Below are positions 35,083 to 46,107 of a stretch of 64,000 nt of DNA, one piece after another (position 1 is the first letter of the stretch; every line of letters begins with the position of its first letter). The notes under the pieces are model-generated. The model saw nothing but the letters and a program-made list of their open reading frames with translations. It ran no database searches and was not told the DNA's origin. Both the position numbers and the translations under genes were made by a program. The stretch spans positions 153,512 through 217,511 of the forward strand of contig CAVUIG010000029.1 in the NCBI GenBank assembly GCA_963741355.1. The letters are read 5' to 3'. This DNA is from CAIWHR01 sp963741355. GTDB lineage: Bacteria > Pseudomonadota > Gammaproteobacteria > Burkholderiales > Casimicrobiaceae.

Positions 35083-36588
35083 ATGGATCTCCTGAATCAC
35101 CTGGCGCTCGGCTTCAGCGTGGCGCTGACGCCGATCAACCTGATGTACGCGCTCGCGGGCGTGCTGCTCGGCACGCTGATCGGCGTGCTGCCCGGCATCG
35201 GCCCGGTCGCGACCATCGCGATGCTGCTGCCGACCACGTATGCGCTGCAGCCCGAGTCCGCGCTGATCATGCTGGCCGGGATCTACTACGGTGCGCAGTA
35301 CGGCGGCTCGACGACGTCGATCCTCATCAACATGCCGGGCGAGACGTCTTCGGCGGTGACGTGCCTCGACGGTCACCAGATGGCCTTGCAGGGGCAGGCC
35401 GGCGCCGCGCTGGCGACCGCGGCGCTCGGCTCGTTCTTCGCGGGTTGCATATCGACCGTCTTCGTCGCCGCGTTCTCGCCGCCGTTGTCGGAGCTCGCGC
35501 TCAAGTTCGGCGCGGCCGAGTATTTCTCGCTGATGGTGCTCGGATTGCTCGGCGCCGTCGTGCTGGCGCACGGCTCGCTGCTGAAGGCGATCGCGATGAT
35601 CGTCCTCGGGCTCCTGCTCGGCATCGTGGGCACCGACGTCAATTCGGGCGTGACGCGGTTCGCGTTCGGCATCCCGGAGCTCTCCGACGGCATCGGCGTC
35701 GTCAGCGTGGCGATGGGCCTCTTCGGCTTCGCGGAGATCATCACCAATCTCGAGGGCAAGGAGGAGCGCGACGTCGTGGTGGCGAAGGTGAAGGGCATGT
35801 GGATCAGCAAGGCACAGTTCCGTGCCGCATGGCCTGCAGTGCTTCGGGGCACCGGGCTGGGGTCGGTGCTGGGGCTCCTCCCCGGCGGCGGCGCGATGCT
35901 GGCCTCGTTCGCGTCCTACGCGCTGGAGAAGAAAGTCGCGGATGACCCGGGCCGCTTCGGCAAGGGCGCGATCCAGGGCGTCGCCGGCCCGGAGTCCGCC
36001 AACAACGCCGGCGCGCAGACGTCGTTCATTCCGCTGCTGACGCTGGGGATTCCGGAGAACGCGGTGATGGCGCTCATGGTCGGGGCGATGACGATCCACA
36101 ACATCCAGCCCGGGCCGCAGGTGATGACGAGCAATCCCACGCTCTTCTGGGGCCTCATCGCGTCGATGTGGGTCGGCAACCTGATGCTGGTGGTGCTGAA
36201 TCTTCCGCTGATCGGCATCTGGATCAAGCTGCTGCAGGTCCCCTATCGCATCCTGTATCCGGCGATCCTGCTGTTCTGCGCGATCGGCGTCTACACCATC
36301 AACAACGCGAGCTTCGACGTGCTGCAGACGGCGGCGATGGGATTCCTCGGCGTCGTGTTCGTGAAGCTCGAATGCGAGCCGGCCCCGCTGCTGCTCGGGT
36401 TCGTGCTGGGCCCGATGATGGAGGAAAACCTCCGGCGCGCGCTGCTGCTCTCGCGCGGCGATCCCACCGTGTTCGTCACGCGTCCGCTCTCCCTCGTGAT
36501 GCTGCTGATGGCCGCCTCGCTGCTCCTCCTCATCGTGCTGCCCAACATCCGCCGCAAGCGCGAGGACGTGTTCGCGGAGGAAGCATGA
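35083..36588 (+). CDS. tctA: Tripartite tricarboxylate transporter large subunit TctA
   Basis: Main permease of a TTT transporter, 501 residues and about 11-12 helices. Hallmarks: GIGPVATIAMLLPTTYALQP and YGGSTTSILINMPGETSS in the first half, and the repeated GLLPGGGAMLASFASYALEK plus TLGIPENAVMALMVGAM in the second. Takes up a di- or tricarboxylate delivered by the periplasmic Bug protein. Stop overlaps the tctC start. Confidence 0.95.
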   Translation: MDLLNHLALGFSVALTPINLMYALAGVLLGTLIGVLPGIGPVATIAMLLPTTYALQPESALIMLAGIYYGAQYGGSTTSILINMPGETSSAVTCLDGHQMALQGQAGAALATAALGSFFAGCISTVFVAAFSPPLSELALKFGAAEYFSLMVLGLLGAVVLAHGSLLKAIAMIVLGLLLGIVGTDVNSGVTRFAFGIPELSDGIGVVSVAMGLFGFAEIITNLEGKEERDVVVAKVKGMWISKAQFRAAWPAVLRGTGLGSVLGLLPGGGAMLASFASYALEKKVADDPGRFGKGAIQGVAGPESANNAGAQTSFIPLLTLGIPENAVMALMVGAMTIHNIQPGPQVMTSNPTLFWGLIASMWVGNLMLVVLNLPLIGIWIKLLQVPYRILYPAILLFCAIGVYTINNASFDVLQTAAMGFLGVVFVKLECEPAPLLLGFVLGPMMEENLRRALLLSRGDPTVFVTRPLSLVMLLMAASLLLLIVLPNIRRKREDVFAEEA

Positions 36589-37557
36589 ACGTCCGGCACC
36601 TCGTGGGCAGTGGCCTGCGCGGTCGTCGCGCTCGGCGTGGCGCCCGTATCCGCCCAGATGTATCCGTCGAAGCCGATCCGGCTGGTCGTCCCGTTTCCGC
36701 CGAGCGGCGCGACCGACATCATCGCGCGAACGCTCGCGCAGAGGCTGGGCGACGCGCTCGCCGCGTCGATCGTCGTCGACAACCGGCCCGGCGCGGGCGG
36801 AACGATCGGCTCCGACATCGTCGCCAAGGCGGCGCCGGACGGCTACACGCTGCTGATGGCGACCACGTCGACGCACTCGATCGCGCCGAGCCTGTATGCG
36901 AAGCTGCCCTACGCGGTCGAGCGCGATTTCGCGCCCGTCATCCATGTCGCCGACGCGACGAACATCCTGGTGGTCACGCCCTCGCTGCCGGCGGCGAACG
37001 TCCGCGAGCTGATCGCGCTCGCCAAGGCGCGCCCGGGCGCGCTCAACTACGCGTCGTCCGGCAACGGCACCATCGTGCACCTCACCGCCGAACTGTTCGC
37101 GTCCTCCGCCGGAATCAAGCTGACGCACGTGCCCTACAAGGGCACCGCCCTCGCGCTGACGGATCTCATGAGCGGCCAGGTCTCGATCCTCTTCGACAAC
37201 ATCGTCTCGGCGCTGCCGCACGTCAGGGACGGCAAGCTCAAGGCGCTGGCCGTCACCAGCGCGCGCCGCTCGCCGCTCGTTCCCGATGTCCCGACCGTCG
37301 CCGAATCGGGGCTGCCCGGTTTCGTCAGCGACACGTATTTCGGGATGTTCGCTCCGGCCGGGACACCGCCCGACGTCATCGCCCGGATCAACTCGGCGAT
37401 CAACCGGATTCTCGCCACGCCGGAATTCCAGGAGCGTCTGGCAACACTCGGCGCGCAGCCGGCGGGCGGGACGCCGGACCAGTTCGCCGCGGTCATTCGC
37501 GCCGACACTGCCAAATGGTCCAAGGTCGTCAAGGAATCCGGAGTCAGCACAGAATGA
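36585..37557 (+). CDS. tctC: Bug-family periplasmic solute-binding protein TctC, probable frameshift in the signal peptide
   Basis: Extracytoplasmic receptor for the TctAB permease, about 323 residues. Mature part is intact: YPSKPIRLVVPFPPSGATDI, NRPGAGGTIGSDIVAKAAPDG, HVPYKGTALALTDLMSGQV, TPPDVIARINSAINRIL. ATG 36585 overlaps the tctA stop, giving MNVRHLV, but the hydrophobic part of the signal peptide (ACAVVALGVAPVSAQ) is in the next frame, so one extra base near 36606 is likely. Starting at GTG 36610 instead would leave a truncated signal. Ligand unknown; the adjacent gamma-glutamyltransferase is a weak hint at glutamate-like substrates. Confidence 0.85.
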
Positions 37558-37609
37558 GTCACCACGGGCCGCATCCGGGCCATTGATTACGAAACGCCGC
37601 GATTCACCG

Positions 37610-39196
37610 ATGCCATTCGACTGGACCACACGCTACCCTTCCGGCCGCGCGCCGATCCTCGCGACGAACGCCGTCGCGACTTCGCAGCCGCTTGCCACGC
37701 AGGCCGGCCTCTCGATGCTGCAGCGCGGCGGCAACGCGGTCGACGCGGCGCTCGCGACAGCGATCGCGCTGACGGTCGTCGAGCCGTGCAGCAACGGTCT
37801 CGGCAGCGATCTCTTCGCCATCGTGTGGGACACGCGCGAGCTGGTGGGATTGAACGCCTCCGGCCGCGCACCCGCTGCCGTCACCCCCGAACGCTATCGC
37901 GGCAAGAGCGAGATCGGCCCGCGCGGATGGGAATCCGTCACGATCCCCGGCGCCGTTTCGGGCTGGGCCGCGTTGTCGCAGCGCTTTGGTGCGCTCCCTT
38001 TCGCCGACCTGTTCGAGCCGGCGATACGCTATGCGCGCGACGGCTATCTCGTTTCGCCGGTCGTCGCGGAAAAATGGGCGCTCGCGGCAACAGTGATGCC
38101 GCACGACCTCGGCTTCGCCGAGCATTTCCTGCCGCGCGGCCGCGCACCCCGGGCCGGCGAGAAATTCTCCTGCGAGCCGATGGCGAAGAGCCTCGCGGCG
38201 ATCGCGTCGACCCACGGCAACGCGTTCTACCGCGGCCCGCTTGCGCAGGCGATGGCCGCGCATGCGAACCAGCATGGCGCGCTTCACACCGTCGCGGATT
38301 TCACCGCCCACACCATCGATTGGGTGAGCCCGCTCGCGCTCGACTACGCCGGCGCGACCGTCCACGAGATCCCGCCCAACGGACAGGGCGTCGCGGCGCA
38401 AATGGCTCTCGGCATCCTCCGTCAATTCGACCTCGCCGCGCTGCCGCCCGACTCGATCGCCTGCCAGCACCTCGAGATCGAGGCGATGAAGCTCGCGTTC
38501 GCCGACGTGCATCGCTACGTCAGCGATCCGCGGACGATGGAAATTTCCGCCGCGGCGCTGCTGGACGCCGACTATCTCGAGGCACGGGCGAAGCTGATCG
38601 ATCCTTCGAAGGCGCAGGATTTCGGACCCGGCAATCCTCCGAAGGGAGGCACCGTCTACCTCTGCGCCGCCGACGCGCGCGGGATGATGGTCTCGCTGAT
38701 CCAGTCGAACTACATGGGATTCGGTTCGGGCGTGGTCGTCCCCGGCACCGGCATCAGCCTGCAGAACCGCGGCGCGGGATTCTCGCTCGAGCCCGGACAC
38801 CCGAACGAAATCGGCGGCGGCAAGCGGCCGTTCCACACGATCATTCCCGGATTCCTCACGCAGGACGGCGCGCCGCTCGCGGCGTTCGGCGTGATGGGCG
38901 GGCCGATCCAGCCGCCGGGGCACGTGCAGACGCTCGTGCGGCTCCTGACCTTCGGCATGAATCCGCAGGCGGCGCTCGATGCGCCGCGCTGGAAGGTCAA
39001 CGGCGGCCTCGCGATCGACCTCGAGGCGAGCGCGACGGATGAGCTGCGCTCGGGACTCGCCGCGCTGGGCCACCGGCTGGAGGCGAAGGCCGACAGCTAC
39101 ATGGATTTCGGCGCCGGCCAGTTCATCGTGCGCATCGAGGGCGGCTACGCGGCGGCGTCCGATCCGCGTCGCGACGGCCAGGCGGCCGGTTTCTAG
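37610..39196 (+). CDS. ggt: Gamma-glutamyltransferase family protein
   Basis: Ntn-hydrolase of the GGT family, 528 residues, made as a proenzyme that self-cleaves before the nucleophile Thr. N-terminal hallmark ATSQPLATQAGLSMLQRGGN, then AVDAALATAIALTVVEP and SGLGSDLFAI-like NGLGSDLFAIVW. The likely cleavage site is PPKGGTVYLCAADARG with the Thr after Gly-Gly, followed by SLIQSNYMGFGSG. No signal peptide, so it is a cytoplasmic YwrD-like form rather than the periplasmic glutathione enzyme. Lies 52 bases after tctC on the same strand. Confidence 0.87.
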   Translation: MPFDWTTRYPSGRAPILATNAVATSQPLATQAGLSMLQRGGNAVDAALATAIALTVVEPCSNGLGSDLFAIVWDTRELVGLNASGRAPAAVTPERYRGKSEIGPRGWESVTIPGAVSGWAALSQRFGALPFADLFEPAIRYARDGYLVSPVVAEKWALAATVMPHDLGFAEHFLPRGRAPRAGEKFSCEPMAKSLAAIASTHGNAFYRGPLAQAMAAHANQHGALHTVADFTAHTIDWVSPLALDYAGATVHEIPPNGQGVAAQMALGILRQFDLAALPPDSIACQHLEIEAMKLAFADVHRYVSDPRTMEISAAALLDADYLEARAKLIDPSKAQDFGPGNPPKGGTVYLCAADARGMMVSLIQSNYMGFGSGVVVPGTGISLQNRGAGFSLEPGHPNEIGGGKRPFHTIIPGFLTQDGAPLAAFGVMGGPIQPPGHVQTLVRLLTFGMNPQAALDAPRWKVNGGLAIDLEASATDELRSGLAALGHRLEAKADSYMDFGAGQFIVRIEGGYAAASDPRRDGQAAGF

Positions 39197-39251
39197 TAGC
39201 GCGGCGAACGGTTGGGTGAATCGTTAGGTCGCCAACCGACACGCCCGCGCG

Positions 39252-39866
39252 TCAGACGCCTCTGGCTTTTTGCGCCGCGAGTGGAAGGATTTCGGAGACC
39301 ACGATGCGGCGCCGGTCCGGCTCCATCGCCGGAAGCGCCGTGGTCTCGCGCATCGTCGCATGCGAGCGCCGGGCGAGCTCGTGATAGCTCTTCGTTCCCT
39401 CGACCTTCCACGCAAGCTCGACATCGGTGAGCGCGCGCAGCACCTTCGCCGGCATGCCGGAGACGAGCGTCCGCGGCGGGACGATCATCCCGGCCTTCAC
39501 GAACGCCATCGCGGCGACGATCGCCGATTCTCCAATCACCGCGTTGTCGTTCACCACGGCGTTCATGCCGACGAGCGCGTTGCGCTCGACGATGCAGCTG
39601 TGCAGGATCGCGCCGTGGCCGATGTGTCCGCCTTCGTGGACGATCGTGTCGTTGCCGGGGAAGGCGTGCAGCACGCAGGTGTCCTGGATGTTGGCACCAG
39701 CGCGGATCTCGAGCCGGCCGAAGTCGCCGCGCAGACACGCCGCCGGGCCGATATAGCAACCGGCGCCGACGATCACGTCGCCGATGAGAACGGCGCTCGG
39801 GTGAACGTAGGCCGACGGGTCGACCACCGGCCGGATACCGTCGATTTCATACACGGTCAGCGCCAT
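39252..39866 (-). CDS. Gamma-carbonic anhydrase-like hexapeptide-repeat protein (PaaY/YrdA type)
   Basis: Left-handed beta-helix protein of about 204 residues. Starts MALTVYEIDGIRPVVDPSAY; hexapeptide repeats run from VHPSAVLIGDVIVGAGCYIG to AIVAAMAFVKAGMIVPP. Metal-site His residues are visible in VLHAFPGNDTIVHEGGHIGH. The family includes carbonic anhydrases and thioesterases such as PaaY; activity cannot be told from sequence. It converges with ggt. Confidence 0.85.
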   Translation of the reverse strand: MALTVYEIDGIRPVVDPSAYVHPSAVLIGDVIVGAGCYIGPAACLRGDFGRLEIRAGANIQDTCVLHAFPGNDTIVHEGGHIGHGAILHSCIVERNALVGMNAVVNDNAVIGESAIVAAMAFVKAGMIVPPRTLVSGMPAKVLRALTDVELAWKVEGTKSYHELARRSHATMRETTALPAMEPDRRRIVVSEILPLAAQKARGV

Positions 39867-39919
39867 TGCGATCCTCGGTGCAGGGGGACCGCCGATGATA
39901 CTCGAAGACTCGGGACGCG

Positions 39920-42900
39920 TCAGCCCAGCCATGCGCGCGCATTGCGGAACATCCGCATCCACGGCGAATCCTCGCCCCACTCCGCGGGGTGCCACGACAT
40001 CTGCACGGTGCGGAACACCCGTTCCGGATGCGGCATCAGGATCGAGAAGCGCCCGTCCGCAGTCGTGAGGCCCGTGATGCCCAGCGGCGAGCCGTTGGCG
40101 TTGTACGGATAGCGCATCGTCGGCGCGCCGTGCCCGTCGACGAAACGCAGCGTGACGTAGGGCTGCGCCGCATCGAGCTGCGCCGCGTCGCGGAATTCCG
40201 CATAGCCTTCGCCGTGGGCGGTGACGGCGGGAATCCGGCTGCCTTCCATGCCGCGAAAGAAGAGCGACGGCGACGCGACGACTTCGAGCACCACGAGCCG
40301 CCCCTCATACTGCTCGGAGCGGTTGCGCACGAAATGCGGCCAGTGCCCGGTGCCAGGAATGAGCTCGGAAAGGTTGCTCATCATCTGGCAGCCGTTGCAG
40401 ACGCCGAGCGCAAATGCGTCGCCGCGCGCGAAGAACGCAGCGAAATCGTCGCGCGCCCGGGCATTGAACAGGATCGATTTCGCCCAGCCTTCGCCCGCGC
40501 CGAGCACGTCGCCGTAGGAAAATCCGCCGCAGGCGACGAAGCCCTTGAACGCGGCAAGGGAACGGCGCCCCGCCAGGATGTCGCTCATGTGCACGTCGTA
40601 GGCGGCGAATCCGGCGCGGTCGAACGCGGCCGCCATCTCGACCTGCCCGTTGACGCCCTGCTCGCGCAGCACCGCAATCGCGGGTCGCGCGCCCGTCGAG
40701 ATGAACGGCGCGGCGATGTCCTGCGCCGGGTCGAACGTCAACTTCGGCGTGATCCCCGGGTCGGCAATGTCGAGGATCCGCAGCGTATTCGTCGTCCGCG
40801 GCGTCGGGATTGTCCCGCATCCGCTGCATCGCGTGCGTCGTCGCCGACCATGCGCGATGCAGGTCGACGCGCGACTCGTCGAGGAGCGTCGCGCCGTCGA
40901 ACGCGATCCGGACGCGCTCGCCGTGCGTCGGCGCGCCGATCCAGTGTCCGACGAGCGCGGCTTGCGCGATGCGGGCGGCAACCGTATCTCGATCGTCCTC
41001 GCGCACCTCGACGACGGCGCCCAGCTCCTCCGCGAACAGCACGGCCAGCGGCGCTCCCGTCTTGGGAAGCTCGATCGCAAGTCCGCAGCGCGACGCGAAC
41101 GCCATCTCGGCAAGCGTCGCGAGCAGCCCGCCGTCGCCGATGTCGTGGTACGCCAGGAGTAGCCCGTCTTCCTGCAGACGCCTGCACGGTGGCGAAAAAG
41201 TCGGCGAGCGCCGCGGCCGCATCCACGTCCGGGCATTCATTGCCGAGCTGCCCGAACACCTGCGCGAGCGCCGAACCGCCGAGGCGGTGCCGGCCATGGC
41301 CGAGGTCGATCCAGAGCAGCAGGGTGGGCTCTCCACTGGTGCGAAGCTGCGGCGTCAGCACTCGGCGCGCGTCCTTCATCGGCGCGAACGCCGAGACGAC
41401 GAGCGAGATCGGCGCGGTGACCGATTTCTCGACGCCGTCCTCCTGCCATGTCGTGCGCATCGACATCGAGTCCTTGCCGACGGGAATGCTGACGCGCAAC
41501 GCCGGGCACAGCTCCATTGCCACCGCCCGGACCGTGTCGTAGAGCGCGGCGTCCTCGCCGGGATGTCCGGCGGGCGCCATCCAGTTGGCGGAGAGCTTGA
41601 TCGACGAAAGGTCGCCGATCCGCGCCGCGGCGATGTTGGTGATCGCCTCGCCGACCGCCATCCGCCCGGACGCGGGCGCGTCGATGAGTGCCAGCGGCGT
41701 GCGCTCGCCCATCGCCATCGCCTCCCCGGCGTAGCCGTCGTAATCCATCAGCGAGACGCCGACGTCGGCGACCGGCACCTGCCACGGCCCGACCATCGGA
41801 TCGCGCGCGCAGAGCCCGCCGACCGTCCGGTCGCCGATGGTCACGAGGAACGTCTTGTCCGCCACCGCAGGGAGCTGCAGCACGCGGTACGCGGCCGTCC
41901 TGAAATCGACGCCGCCGAGATCGAGCGGCGGCAGCGAGCGCGGCGCGTGGACGACGTCGCGCGTCATCCGCGGCGGCTTGCCGAGCAGCACGTCGAGATC
42001 CATGTCGACCGGCCGCGTGTCGAAATGCGCATCGGTAACGACGAGCCGGTGATCCGCGCTCGCCGTGCCCACGACGGCGAACGGGCAGCGCTCGCGCAGC
42101 GCGATCGCGCGGAACCGCTCGAGATGCCCGGCGCCGATCGCGAGCACGTAACGCTCCTGCGCCTCGTTGCACCAGATCTCGCGCGGCGCCATGCCCGGCT
42201 CCTCCGACGGAATCGCGCGGAGGTCGAAGCGTGCCCCCGCACCTCCGCCATGGACGAGCTCCGGCAGCGCGTTGGAGAGTCCGCCGGCGCCGACGTCGTG
42301 GATCGACAGGATCGGATTCGCAGCGCCCTGCTGCCAGCAGCGATCGATCACCTCCTGCGCGCGGCGCTGCATCTCGGCGTTGCCGCGCTGGACCGAATCG
42401 AAATCGAGGTCCGCGGTATTCGTGCCGGTCGCCATCGACGACGCGGCGCCGCCGCCCATGCCGATCAGCATTCCGGGCCCGCCGAGCTGGATCAGCAGCG
42501 CGCCCGCGGGAATCGGCCGCTTGTGCGTGTGGTCGGCGCGGATGTTGCCGAGGCCGCCCGCGATCATGATCGGCTTGTGGTAGCCGCGCACTTCGCCGCC
42601 GACCGATTGCTCGAACGTGCGGAAATAGCCGACGAGGTTCGGCCGCCCGAATTCGTTGTTGAACGCGGCGGCGCCGATCGGGCCTTCCTGCATGATCGAC
42701 AGCGCCGAGGCGATGCGCTCCGGCTTGCCGTACGGCGCTTCCCAGGGCTGCGGCAGGCCGGGCAGGCGCAGATGCGAGACCGTGAATCCCGTGAGCCCGG
42801 CCTTGGGCCGCGCGCCGACGCCGGTCGCACCCTCGTCGCGGATCTCGCCGCCCGAGCCCGTCGCCGCGCCCGGGAACGGCGCAATCGCCGTCGGATGATT

Positions 42901-43808
42901 GTGCGTCTCGACCTTGAGCAGAATCTGCGTCGGCTCGGCGTGCGCCGCGTAGCGATCGTCCTCGCCGGGATAGAAGCGCCGCGCCATCGCGCCCTTCGAT
43001 CACCGCGGCGTTGTCGGCGTAGGCGACGATGGTCCCCTGCGGCGCGGTCGCGTGCGTGTGCCGGATCATCGCGAACAGGCTCTTCGGCTGCGCGACGCCG
43101 TCGACGACCCAGCTCGCGTTGAAGATCTTGTGCCGGCAGTGCTCCGAGTTCGCCTGCGCGAACATCATGAGCTCGACATCGGTCGGGTCGCGGCCCTCCT
43201 TGCGGAAGTTCTCCTCGAGATACGCGATCTCGTCGTCGGTGAGCGCGAGGCCGAGCTCGCCGGTTCGCGCGCTCGATGGCGGACGCGCCTTCGGAGAGCA
43301 GCGGCACGCGCTCCATCGGCCGAGGCGGATGGTTTTCGAACAGCGCGGCGGCGTCCTCGACCGCCGGCAGCACGGCCTCGGTCATCCGGTCGTGCAGCAG
43401 CGGCAGGAGCGCCGCGCGATCGTCCGCGCCAAGCGGATCGCCGTCACCATTGGCAATCCGATAGACGATGCCGCGCTCGATGCGCGTCACGGCATCGAGG
43501 CCGCAATTGCGCGCGATGTCGGTCGCCTTCGACGACCACGGCGAGATGGTGCCGGGCCTCGGCACGACGACCACCGGCACCCCGGACTCCGCTGCCGACT
43601 CGTCGTGCGGCCCATACGTGAGCAGCCGCTCGAGCACGCCGCGCTCGGCCGGCGTCAGCGCGCGGTCGGTGAGGACGAAATGCCAGTACAGCGCGGAAAT
43701 GCCGAGGACGCGGTGCTGCGGGCGGGCGCTGGCGAGTGCTGCGAGGAGCTTGGCTACGCGGAACGGCGACAGCGCGTGACGTCCGCGCAGCGAAAGTATT
43801 TGCGGCAT
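39920..43808 (-). CDS. purL: Phosphoribosylformylglycinamidine synthase, four frameshifts
   Basis: Large single-chain FGAM synthase of purine biosynthesis, about 1296 residues. N-terminal PurS-like part (QILSLRGRHALSPFRVAKLL), linker, first FGAM synthetase half (QANSEHCRHKIFNA, ETHNHPTAIAPFPGAATGSGG), second half (YHDIGDGGLLATLAEM), and C-terminal glutaminase with nucleophile Cys in GVCNGCQMMSNL and the PHPERVFR His/Glu. Frame changes near 43268, 42990, 41185 and 40790; sequence on both sides of each is clearly PurL. An essential biosynthetic gene, so errors in the consensus are more likely than loss. Its promoter carries a striking palindrome. Confidence 0.93.
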
Positions 43809-43824
43809 GCCGGCTGGGGGGCGT

Positions 43825-43846
43825 AAAGCGCGATTATACGCGCTTT
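43825..43846 (-). promoter_or_regulatory. purL promoter with a palindrome over the -10 element
   Basis: On the minus strand the -10 is TATAAT (43838 to 43833), 24 bases before ATG 43808. AAAGCGCG and CGCGCTTT form a perfect 8+8 inverted repeat exactly on either side of that hexamer. A dimeric repressor bound here would cover the -10. It does not match the enterobacterial PurR box. Confidence 0.6.
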
Positions 43847-43874
43847 GCGCCGCGGCGCAGCCGCCCGAAGCTCC

Positions 43875-44609
43875 TCAGTGGTGCAGGATCTTCGCGAGGA
43901 ACTGCTGCGCGCGCTCGGAGCGCGGCTTGCCGAAGAAGTCGTCCTTGGTCGCGTCCTCGACGATGTGGCCGTGGTCCATGAAGATCACGCGATTCGCGAC
44001 CTTGTGCGCGAATCCCATCTCGTGCGTGACGACCATCATCGTCATGCCTTCCTTCGCGAGCAGCACCATGACGTCGAGCACCTCGTTGATCATCTCCGGG
44101 TCGAGCGCGGAGGTGGGCTCGTCGAACAGCATGCAGATCGGATCCATCGACAGCGCCCGGGCGATCGCGACGCGCTGCTGCTGGCCGCCCGACAGCTGCC
44201 CCGGAAACTTGTCCTTCTGCGCGTTGAGGCCCACGCGGTCGAGGAGCTTCAGGCCGCGCTCGCGCGCCTCGTCCTGGCCCCGGCCCAGCACCTTGATCTG
44301 AGCCAGCGTCAGGTTCTCGGTGATCGACAGGTGCGGGAACAGCTCGAAATGCTGGAACACCATCCCGACCCGGGCACGCAGCTTGGGCAGGTTCGTCTTC
44401 GGGTCGTTCACGGGGATTCCGTCGACGGTGACCTGGCCCTTCTGGAACGGCTCGAGCGCGTTCACGCATTTGATCAGCGTCGACTTGCCCGAGCCGGACG
44501 GCCCGCAGACGACGATCACCTCGCCCTTGTCCACCTTGGTGGTGCAATCGGTCAGCACCTGGAACTGGCCGTACCACTTGGACACGTTGTCGATGTGGAT
44601 CATGGGCAT
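43875..44609 (-). CDS. gltL: Glutamate/aspartate ABC transporter ATP-binding protein
   Basis: Polar amino-acid ABC transporter ATPase, 244 residues, cytoplasmic. Walker A GPSGSGKST, Q loop, signature LSGGQQQRVAIARAL, Walker B ICMLFDEPTSALDP and switch His in VVTHEMGFAHK. Last gene of the gltIJKL set, 14 bases after gltK. It ends 29 bases before the purL promoter palindrome. Confidence 0.94.
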   Translation of the reverse strand: MPMIHIDNVSKWYGQFQVLTDCTTKVDKGEVIVVCGPSGSGKSTLIKCVNALEPFQKGQVTVDGIPVNDPKTNLPKLRARVGMVFQHFELFPHLSITENLTLAQIKVLGRGQDEARERGLKLLDRVGLNAQKDKFPGQLSGGQQQRVAIARALSMDPICMLFDEPTSALDPEMINEVLDVMVLLAKEGMTMMVVTHEMGFAHKVANRVIFMDHGHIVEDATKDDFFGKPRSERAQQFLAKILHH

Positions 44610-44623
44610 GGTGAGGGTCCTCC

Positions 44624-45308
44624 TCAGCGGATGACGGCGATCTTCTTCTGCAGGTGCTTCACGCCGTACGACAGCGTGTAGCAGATCACGAAATAGACGA
44701 CGGCGACGAACAGGTACATCTCGATCAGGCGGCCGTCGCGCTGCGCGATCTTCGACGCCGCGCCGGTGAAATCGGTCGCCGAGATCACGTACACGAGCGA
44801 GGTGTCCTGGAACAGGATGATCGTCTGCGTCAGGATCAGCGGGATCATGTTGCGGAACGCCTGCGGCAGGATCACGAGGCGCATCGCCTGTCCGTAGGTC
44901 AGCCCGAGCGCATAGGCGGAATGCACCTGGCCCCGCGCGATCGACTGGATGCCGGCGCGCATGATCTCGCAGAAGTACGCGGCCTCGAACATGATGAACG
45001 TGATGATCGCCGTGCGCTCCGCGCCGATCTGCGGCGGGCGCTCGCCGCCGGTGACGAGCTGCAGCACCTGCGGCATCAGGAAGAAGAACCAGAACAGCAC
45101 CAGCACCAGCGGGATCGAGCGCACCAGGTTCACGTACCCGGCGGCGATCCATGCGAGCACCTTGAACGGCGACAGCCGCAGCGAGCGCGAGCAGCGTTCC
45201 GAAGAAGAGGCCGCCGGCCGTCGCGATCGCGGTCAGCTGCACCGTGTAGAGGAAGCCCTTCCAGAGATAGGGCAGCGAGCGCGAGATGACGTCGAAGTCG
45301 AGGTGCAT
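44624..45308 (-). CDS. gltK: Glutamate/aspartate ABC transporter permease GltK, one frameshift
   Basis: Inner-membrane permease of the HisMQ type, about 228 residues. Begins MHLDFDVISRSLPYLWKGFLY; frame changes near 45183 in a CG-rich run, then continues SPFKVLAWIAAGYVNLVRSIP with the EAA-type loop FEAAYFCEIMRAGIQSIARGQ, then LPQAFRNMIP. Pairs with GltJ in the heterodimeric channel. Confidence 0.9.
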
Positions 45309-45317
45309 CGCCGGCCC

Positions 45318-46056
45318 CTACTTTCCGCCCGCGATGTAGCCCGGCACCGAAACCCGGCGCTCGATCACGGCCATCACCCGGTTGGCGGTCATCGCGATGA
45401 CGATGTAGATCGCGCGTCGCCGCCGAGAACGCCTCGAAGAAATGAAACGTGTACTCGCCCATCTCGCGCGAGCGGAACGTGAGCTCGGCCAGGCCGATCG
45501 TCAGCGCGATCGACGAGTTCTTGATGAGGTTCATCGTCTCGCTGGTGAGCGGCGGGATGATGATCCGGAACGCCATCGGCAGCAGCACGAAGCGATACAC
45601 CTGCGGCTGCGTCAGGCCGAGCGCCATGCCGGCCATGCGCTGGCCCCGCGGCAGCGACTGGATGCCCGCGCGCACCTGCTCCGCGACGCGCGCCGACGTG
45701 AAGAGTCCGAGGCAGAGCACCGCCGACAGGAACTGCGCGTTCGCAGGGTCGGTCCGGACGATCCAGGCCTTGAGCGGCGGGATGAATTCCGGGATGACGA
45801 AGTACCAGAGGAACATCTGCACCAGCAGCGGGATGTTGCGGAAGAGCTCGACCCACGCGGTGCCGATGCGCACGAGCCACGGCTGCTGCGTCGTGCGGAT
45901 CGTTCCGACGATCGAGCCGATCACGAGCGCGATCACCCAGGCAGCCGCGGACACGCCGAGCGTCCACCAGATCCCGGAAATCAGCAGATCGAGATAGGTC
46001 TCGCCGCCTCCGGGGATCTCCTGAAAGAAGACTCCCCAATCCAGATTGAACTTCAC
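45318..46056 (-). CDS. gltJ: Glutamate/aspartate ABC transporter permease GltJ, one frameshift
   Basis: Partner permease, about 246 residues. Starts MKFNLDWGVFFQEIPGGGET; EAA loop region SARVAEQVRAGIQSLPRGQR, then LLPMAFRIIIPPLTSE. The frame changes near 45420 after FHFFEAFSAAT; the remaining reading ends SVPGYIAGGK at the TAG 45318-45320. gltK starts 9 bases later. Confidence 0.9.
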
Positions 46057-46107
46057 GCTCGCCCTCTCCCCAGCCCGCCGCTATGCGCGGCGCGCGCGCC
46101 GCCAACA

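Noticed and set aside
35026..37629. Minus-strand frame of 867 codons across the tct genes
   Set aside because: Antisense shadow of tctB, tctA and tctC; composition is Arg/Glu/His-rich without domains.
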